Shown here: piece after piece, positions 57,404-64,000 of the stretch | How positions within the stretch are numbered: the first letter of the stretch is position 1 | Layout of the letters: the number at the start of each line of letters is the position of its first letter | Source of the DNA: Gnetum montanum | Lineage: Eukaryota; Streptophyta; Gnetopsida; Gnetales; Gnetaceae | Direction: 5' to 3' | Assembly (NCBI GenBank): GCA_015680685.1 | Contig: MNCI01006555.1 | Span: 1,184,344-1,248,343, forward strand | DNA: 64,000 nt | Notes under the pieces: generated by a model | The model's database searches: none | Told to the model about the DNA's origin: nothing | Seen by the model: only the letters and a program-made list of their open reading frames with translations | Made by a program: the position numbers and the translations under genes

Positions 57404-59801
57404 GTGGTTGTCAGAACCAGTAGCAGGTTAAAGGTTTATAGCTCTCGTAGCATTATGTTGCTGCAATTGAGTGGGGAGTTCCCTTTGCATCGTTGGAGCG
57501 GGTGGTAGTGGACCTAATGGTGCAAGAGTGGCAGATGGATTCAGAGGATGGTATGCATGTGGTGTGTCTCTCAGAGAAGAAGGAGTCCTAAAATACTCCT
57601 GAACTTGGTAGTGATGTTGTGGGGTTTCATGACCCATAGATTCACTTGGAGAAACTGGCTGCTGTGCATAATAGCCATATGGGTCTGGTTGTCGGTAAGG
57701 GTATTGTTGCCTAGGTGGTGGCATCCCCCAAGATTGTGGGTGTTGGCACTACTGGTGTTGCCCGATAGGTTGTGGTGAAGTTCCACTTGGATAATATGTT
57801 AATGGTTGTTGGAACTACCTCAGGTTACCTTGGGAATAAGGTAACCTTCAGGGTGCCTACCGTCTATTAAGTCTTGGATTGAGTGCATACACCCCAGACT
57901 CTTGTAGATGTGAGATTATTGGGCAACATCCCTTAGGATGGTCATATTGGTAGATCTCACATCCACCTTCATTGTCTGTATCTGAATCCACAACCTCATT
58001 AATGATAGTCATTTTTTTCCTTTCCCTTGTTACGTGCATGGTCTAAATCTCTCCACTTTTTCTTATCATGGTCACTACTTTGTTCCTTAGACTCCTCTAC
58101 GATTTTTAGAACGATTTCAATTTTACTATCTAAGGAGTCCCATATTTGATCTACCTTAGCTGACACTTTTGTTGTTAATTTCTAAAGTGGCAAATTTTTT
58201 CTATTCACCAACTCTTCGAGTGATGACTCATCCTCTTCCTCACAGAATCTCACTCCCCTCTTTTGGAGGGAAGGATCGCGGTTATACTCTTCCATGATTT
58301 CTCTTTTCTGTAGCTCCCCTTCTTCTTTAGCTACTTACTCGAACAATCTATGAACTTCATGGGATCTAAGTTCAGATAATCTCCCTTGGGCATATGTCCC
58401 AAGGGTTCTCCTGGTTTCATGTCTTAGCCCATCTCTGAGATGGCGTAGTTCATCCCGTTGTGCATAACAATGGCCTAGGAAACGATGTAACAATGCATAA
58501 TATCGACCCATGGTAGCATCCAAGGGTTCATGAGTACCCTGCTTCCATCCTTGGATCTGCTTACGCAAGTTGAACACTCTAGAGTACGTTTGATATTTAT
58601 CGTTAAACAATTCTAGCATTGTACTCCGCCTCCTAATGGGTTCCGATTCCAAGGACCGGTAGCAGCTTTCCGCTTTCTTTATGAGTGTCCTTGGGAAAAA
58701 CTTTAACTTCTGCCACTCATTTTCTATATTCTACAAGGCACAGGCATCGTGAAATTCCTGTAAGTGATTCTACAGATCAGCGTTGTATCGCCCCTCAAAC
58801 CATGGAATATTATTCATGTCTAGTCTCTTGATCCGACTATCTTTTTGGTGCCTTGTAGGTATTCTCACAGCCTCCGTAATATGTAACATACTTCGGGTGG
58901 CAAATAGGGGTTCATCATGATCATCTCTCTCATGACGTCTATGATGCCTACGTGGTTCCCTACTTTCCCTTATTTCATGCCTTGATTCTCTAGAATGCCC
59001 TCATCCTTGCTCTCGACTCTCTCGTCGAGGCCTCTCATTTTGCTTACCCTTATCCTCACCATTGTGCTCTTTATGATTGCGTCCTAATGTGGAAGTAGAG
59101 GGTGAATGATGTGATGAAGGGGAAGAAGAAGGAGAACCATAACCATGACGATGTTTCCTACCTTCTCTTCGGTGATCCCGACCCCAATCGTGATGACGAT
59201 CAGAATGCTCACCCTTATCTTGTGTTTGTGTTCCCTCATTAAACACTTGGTGTTTATGGGCATCAGAACTAGGGTTGTGTATCATGGAGCAAAGGTTCTG
59301 ATACACCACCTCCTCACTATCATTAGGAGGGGGAACATCATTTTGTGAAGAACCTATTGAGATAGTTTCACCCCCCTTAATTTCTCTTATGACAGGCGAG
59401 GCATTGTGGGGTCCTTTTCCCTTCAATGATGTGTGATAACTCTCCTGCCATGAGTTCCTTAGATGTTGCACTACTGTGGGATGGTAATCCCTTATGTCAT
59501 AATCTTCTGCAATGTATTCAGCGTATAGCTGCATCATGTCTATTAAAGCAAGAGCACAAAGGAGCATGTTAGGGACTGCCTGATCTGGAGGTAACACTAT
59601 GTTACCTTGCAGGTCTCTCCAGCATAGTTGTTCATCCTGATGGAGGATAAAAGTAAAATCAGGTATATACACATCATGATGAGTATATACCACTTGATAC
59701 TATTGAGGAACTGGCGGTTCTTAGTTATGTATGTTAGACCGCTGACTATCTCTTGTGTGATGCCTAGGTGGTGAAGTGCTTTTATGAGAAGAAGAATACA
59801 T
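57404..59801 (-). pseudogene. Gag of element D
   Basis: The ATG at 59801-59799 (MYSSSHKSTSPPRHHT) opens ~790 codons with one frameshift (between 58335 and 58039) and a few TAG/TAA codons. N-terminus: HQDEQLCWRDLQGNIVLP. An Arg/Ser/His-rich region resembling an RS domain follows (about 58950-59210). The capsid core lies at 58335-58652 (NDKYQTYSRVFNLRKQIQ, LRHLRDGLRHETRRTLGTYAQ). The knuckle relic CEIYQYDHPKGCCPI is at about 57950, with the second Cys now Tyr. A Gln/Pro/Tyr-rich tail follows. It is colinear with gag E. Confidence 0.85.
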
Positions 59802-59928
59802 TGTTATTTTGTCAATGTGCTATTAACCGTTTATTTAAATTTTCTTTTGACTAATCCTAAGGGTTTGTTTAAGCTTCTCAACGATGTGGATGATTTCCTA
59901 TGTTCTACTTAGCGCACAAACAACTTAG

Positions 59929-59946
59929 TCCCCGGCAACATCGCCA
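59929..59946 (-). other. Primer-binding site of element D (tRNA-Asp type)
   Basis: The minus strand reads TGGCGATGTTGCCGGGGA, 16 of 18 matching the tRNA-Asp complement. Confidence 0.87.
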
Positions 59947-59950
59947 ATCA

Positions 59951-60743
59951 TGAGTGGCGAGGTACCCCTACACTCATCCATCCGAATACGAGCGTTACAC
60001 GCATGATCTAGTCAAACTCCATAGACTAAGTGCCTACATGCATTATAGAACACTTAAGGTTAATCATCCATTGTCTTCCCAAACTCACTTGTATTTTTCA
60101 TGGTTGTATGGTTAAGTGAGTCTGAGGTATGTGATTTTTATATCTTTTATGTTTTATCTCCTATGCTAGTGAGGGAAAGGGTGAAGATACTAAGTAACTA
60201 ACTTTAACTAACTAAGTTCTAATGCCTAACATCAATATCCATTTCCACTTGCCATTCACACCCTGAACCAATGCAACCTTCTGGGATTACCAAACGCTAT
60301 TCGTTACTGGGATTACCAAGCGTAATGCACGTGCTCGAAGCAGTCGTACTAAATGCACTTAACTATAAGAGAAGGGTTGAGAGAGATTTAATTAACTAAT
60401 AAAGCATTTAAACGATGAATAATAAATAACAATAATTAAAGCCCTATTTAGCTTAGTCCATGCACTGCAAGGTTTATCCAAAAGTTCATCTTTATTTCCA
60501 TACACAAACTTGTGCTCAGGTACAATATTTGCTAGAATAAAGATCCGTTCACTTTGGGAACTCCTACTACGAGCACATGGAAATTATTCTATCTCTGGAG
60601 ATGTAAAACTACCAGAGTTTTGCTAAGGTCTAGATCTAGATTAAGAAACAAGGGAGAGCCGCCTCTTATTTATAGATTTGGCGGCACGCTACGATATCGC
60701 GTACACGATATCGCAAGGGAAGATGCGATATCGCGTCCCATCA
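59951..60743 (-). repeat. 5' LTR of element D (right copy)
   Basis: 793 bp. On the minus strand it starts TGATGGGACGCGATATCGC and ends GCCACTCA. Three GCGATATCGC-type palindromes (60690-60738), a CTATAAATAA box at 60667-60676, and two CTGGGATTACCAA motifs (60281-60320). Confidence 0.88.
60667..60676 (-). promoter_or_regulatory. TATA-like box in the 5' LTR of D
   Basis: CTATAAATAA on the minus strand, just downstream of the palindrome cluster. Likely promoter of element D. Confidence 0.6.
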
Positions 60744-61506
60744 ATTTTCATTGTCAGATTTTACACCATTATACTCTTTGTGCCTTCAAGACTAGTTTTT
60801 ATTACCCTGGACCCCTTTACATTGACCTACACGTCCTCAATTTATACTTTAAAATTTCAAAAAATTTGTAAATTTTTCAAGTGCAATATTTTCGATAGGA
60901 CGCGATCACGGGTCCCCGATATCAAGTCTGACACGTTATCTGATCTCCACTAGCGAGTACGCAATATCACATCCTTAAAAAATATATATATGGACCATCC
61001 ACCTTCCCCCCCCCCCACACATGTCAACATCATTTGCAACCATTCATCTAGGGGAAGTTTTTCAAATTTTCTTCTACGACTTGCAACTACGCATCTCTTG
61101 TTTTGATAACCATAACCCGCTCACTAGTGCTCCAATTTTCATTCCATCTGAACCTACTTGAACCTAGAGTGTTCAGCTTAGTTGTGGGGGAGGGGTATAT
61201 GTCGAATTGTGTATAAAGTTTTTTGAAATTTGTTATCACCCGAAGGACACTATCAAGGGTAATTAGTTATAAAAATAATAAACATGTGCCAAAAATAATT
61301 TCATCTCCTTATCTATACTGGGATATTAAACTCTGAAACCAAATAAGCAAAGTGAACCAAATATTAAAATCTTTTGGCAAAATTTCCATAAAAATTTCTA
61401 ACTTTATAATCACAGGGAATCAGAACAAACTTATTAAAGTAAGAAGTAAGCTATAACTTAACTTTGGTAAGCAATCTTACTAATGATTGGCCCCATGTGA
61501 TTGTAG
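60744..61506 (+). other. Region between element D and ORF G; GATATC-bearing U3-like segment
   Basis: No gene seen. At 60890-60990 there are a CCGATATCAAG, an ACGCAATATCACATC and a TATATATATA run, reminiscent of family U3, but the following DNA does not match R/U5 or a primer site. A poly-C run lies at 61005-61016. The 300 bp before 61507 would be the leader of ORF G. Confidence 0.4.
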
Positions 61507-64000
61507 ATGGTCCCAAAGCATGGACAACAAGAAGGTCCCTCTCAAGGTGCATCTAAGCAACCTAGGAGAGGTAAAGGATAGGTGTCTACTGAACAACATG
61601 CAGAGCAAAAGGAGCAATTGTTCAGTATCCATCAAGAAGGCCCTGCCATTGTACAATCAGGACATGTAGAAGGGGGAGCTACTGCAGCACCTGAACCAGG
61701 ACAACACCTCACATTGCCCCCAAAATGTGTCCAAGCCATCTGTGAAAGGTCCACATCAGTTGCAGTGATCGTGGAATTGAGCTTCAGATCTTTCATGGAA
61801 TTTACTCCTGAGGTTGTTAGGGAGTACCTCAAAGGGTTCCCATTATGGCCTATCCTCTCCGAAAGTGGTGCCTAGTACTTAGGAGAAACATACCAATTTT
61901 GGCACAATAAAGAAGAAGGCACCATAGTTGACATTTGTGGTGTGTTTGTTGATTTTTCCGTCAAATCCATTTCAGAAGTGTTAAACCTTCCGAACACAAG
62001 GCCAAAGGTTGCTTGTCTATCTACTCACTCTGATGTTGATGCGTGACGACTTTGGTTAGACATGGCATATGGTAAAGAATATGAGATATATGAAGANTTA
62101 GACATGGCATATGGTAAAGAATATGAGATATATGAAGAATTGATGTTGGAAGAGAGAATCTACTTTAAAATTGGAACTTATCACATCTTTCCCACAAAAT
62201 GATTAAATAGAATTTCAACATATGTGGCAAGAGGAAGTGCAATATTGATGGGAAAGGTTGATGCCAACTTGCCTCATCTGTATTTCATGGAGATCTTAAG
62301 GCGGTTTGAAGAATGCAAGATAGGGAAGTTTGTGTTGCCCTTCCCTTGTCTCATCAAGAAGCTATGCAAGCATGCTGGTATTCGAGGATACACCAATGAT
62401 GTCCTTAGAAGAGCCCAAAATGCTTCATACACCGAACTACTAAAGCCACCAGCTGCAAGGAAAAGTGCTGGTGAGACCCTGGGGCCAAAACAAGAGCAAG
62501 AATAGACAGTGGGGCCCACTGCAACTCAACTTTCAGGGCCCAACCAACTTCCAAGCACAAGACCTAGTTAACAATAAGAAGCAGGGCCTATCAGGAGCCA
62601 GCGAGATTGACCACCACCACCACTGCAAGATTATTGACCATCGATGAGCCATCTCAGGGCCATCGTTGAGAGGATTAGTTGGGGAAGTCATGATGATGCA
62701 AATCTCTTCCATATCATTGACGATACCATATGGCTTACTATTTCTATAGATCATGCATAAGGCGAGGTGTCCATTCAGATAGGAGGAGGGGAGACTTATT
62801 GGTCACAATAGATTTCAGGGAACGCTACATCCTTTCAAGTGCATTTGGAAACTAGTGAAGGTGCCACAATGGTGGTCATGCAGCACCAAGACACAGCAAG
62901 ATCCATAGAGATGGTCACAGACCACATCAAGGAATCTTTTAACATCCCTGTTGTGCCACAGGTAGATTTCACAGGAGCACGAGATGCTCAAACTCTGGCT
63001 GATCCCTCAACGACTCTTGCAGAACATGAGGATGTGCTTAATCGATTGTTGCAAATAGGATAGGTGATGACATCCTTGTTTGACATCCCACAAGATGTTA
63101 AGGCAGCATAATTAGACCGCATCTCCACTAAAGGAAAGCTGGTCATGACAGAGAGAAGGACCGAGCAAGCAAAAGTGGAAGTGGCAAGACTGCAAGAAAG
63201 GCTCGTAACCCTACAAGCTGCACAGTGGGATCCCTCTCAATTCATTCCCATAGACTAGCTAGACACCTTTAGGATCAAGCAACTCAAAAAATTGTTGGTA
63301 GAAAATAAAAGGGTGGTGAAGGAAAAAGAGAAGGCTAACTGGGAGCCTCCAAGGCACAAGCACAAACCTATGCACATGCTAAGCCACTCAAGGCTTTATA
63401 AGAAGAAAATAAACAACTTGTTGCTGAAAATCTTCGGTTGACCTCTATGGAGAATCAAAAGAATGTTCTCGAAGAGAATTTTCAGCGACTACGAGAACAG
63501 TTAATTAGGGTCAACTAGGACATGAACCATTTGGCCAGAGAAAATTGAACCCTCTCAATGGAGGAGGTACGTGCCATCCGTCAGAAGATGGCCATCGAAA
63601 TAAGCGTGTGGTAGAACGAGGCCAAGTGACATGAAAAAGTAAAGGAGGATTTCCAAGACCAAGTGAGAATGTACAAGCAAATCATCGAGAAGGAGATATA
63701 TATGGCCAAGGCCCACCTCAACACTTTCAGTGCTCAACCCACTAATTGGCAGGCCATATTGGACACATATGCATTTTCCCACCAGGTAGAACTTAAAATC
63801 CAGGAACTACAGATTCAGGATCTCATAGAGTACATGGATTTGGCAAATCTATGATATGCCAATCTAGCCATGTTGATAGTAGGGTGCCCAAGGACAAAGC
63901 TCGAGAAGTAGGTAGCTACCACCTACACCAAATATGAAGTAGAATTTGCAGAACACAAGAAAACATTACAAAAGCTGGAAGTCACAAATTCTAAATTGGA
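61507..64000 (+). pseudogene. ORF G: uninterrupted paralogue of ORF F (3' end beyond window)
   Basis: The ATG at 61507 (MVPKHGQQEGPSQGASKQPR) opens a long reading with mostly TAG stops. Order: low-complexity N-terminus; a domain with ELSFRSFMEFTPEVVREYL, FPLWPILSE, then ICGVFVDFSVKSISEVLNLP and FPCLIKKLCKHAGIRGYTND (61780-62400), recalling the putative plant transposon protein domain (PF20167-like); a Gln/Pro-rich linker; EGATMVVMQHQDTARSIEMV (62857-62916); then a long coiled coil (63100-64000) after a frameshift near 63340. A 41-bp duplication around the N at 62097 adds 14 artefactual codons. It aligns with both halves of ORF F. No enzymatic motif was seen. The assignment is tentative. Confidence 0.55.
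62056..62138. repeat. 41-bp perfect duplication around a single N (probable assembly artefact)
   Basis: 62056-62096 and 62098-62138 are identical and separated by one N. The extra 42 bases keep the ORF G frame. Confidence 0.85.

Larger units (their letters stand above)
53741..60743 (-). mobile_element. Element D: ~7.0 kb gag-protease-only LTR retrotransposon (non-autonomous)
   Basis: Two minus-oriented LTRs (53741-54561 and 59951-60743) flank a ~5.4 kb interior with primer site, gag and protease. I could read no RT, RNase H or integrase between 54574 and 56620. The polypurine tract and primer site are in place, so the element is terminally complete. Gag and protease are the same family as in element E, which keeps polymerase and integrase and is a plausible helper type. 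No matching 5-bp target duplication is visible, and the outer 20 bp of the left LTR are diverged. Confidence 0.8.

Noticed and set aside
57213-57786. Plus-strand ORFs opposite gag-protease of D
   Set aside because: Shadows of the minus-strand coding region, with no motif of their own.
53741-60743. Target-site duplication for element D
   Set aside because: Bases next to the two LTR ends (TTAAA and ATTTT) do not match, and the left outer end is diverged.

Overview
This window looks like intergenic DNA from a very large, repeat-rich seed-plant genome. A gymnosperm is possible but is inference. There is no operon, no ribosome-binding-site pattern, no tRNA or rRNA gene and no CRISPR array. Almost everything readable is decayed Ty3/Gypsy LTR retrotransposon or LINE sequence. 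I saw no clearly intact host gene. Reading frames are broken mostly by TAG codons, as expected for old, methylated, deaminated transposon DNA.

Layout. (1) 1-2849, minus strand: gag and 5' LTR of an element (A) with a tRNA-Asp-type primer site. (2) 2850-4445 and 26310-27319, plus strand: two halves of one degenerate ORF (F). (3) 4446-26304, minus strand: a ~21.9 kb Tat-lineage element (B) inserted in ORF F. It has a GAGAT target duplication, ~1.7-2 kb LTRs, gag, protease, RT, two RNase H regions and integrase. It also holds a ~180-bp tandem array, several minisatellites and a multi-exon-like antisense gene between protease and RT. (4) 27542-44990, plus strand: a truncated LTR (LTR1), followed by an Athila-like element (E) whose 5' LTR is split by a 10,019-bp chromovirus (H, 28643-38661, GTAAT duplication, tRNA-iMet primer site). 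H carries an antisense intron-containing gene remnant between primer site and gag. (5) About 45.0-50.27 kb, minus strand: two LINE fragments in the same orientation. (6) 50276-53740, plus strand: 5' LTR and gag of element C, a sister of A. (7) 53741-60743, minus strand: element D, with two LTRs, gag and protease but no polymerase or integrase. It looks like a non-autonomous relative of E. (8) 61507-64000, plus strand: ORF G, an uninterrupted paralogue of ORF F.

How the parts relate. A, C, D, E and LTR1 share one LTR architecture: a U3 with palindromic repeats, a CTATAAATA-type box, and a doubled TTGGTAATCC motif. Where a primer site is visible it is of tRNA-Asp type. D and E also share gag and protease, so E-type elements could have mobilised D. 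B, H and D each contain a low-stop ORF or exon series on the strand opposite their gag. The most unusual observations are these antisense genes (especially the spliced-looking one in H), the satellite-like array inside B, and the F/G protein family. Two 41-45 bp perfect duplications around single Ns, and N or poly-G junctions, are probably assembly artefacts.

All functional names rest on motifs read by eye. No database search was run.
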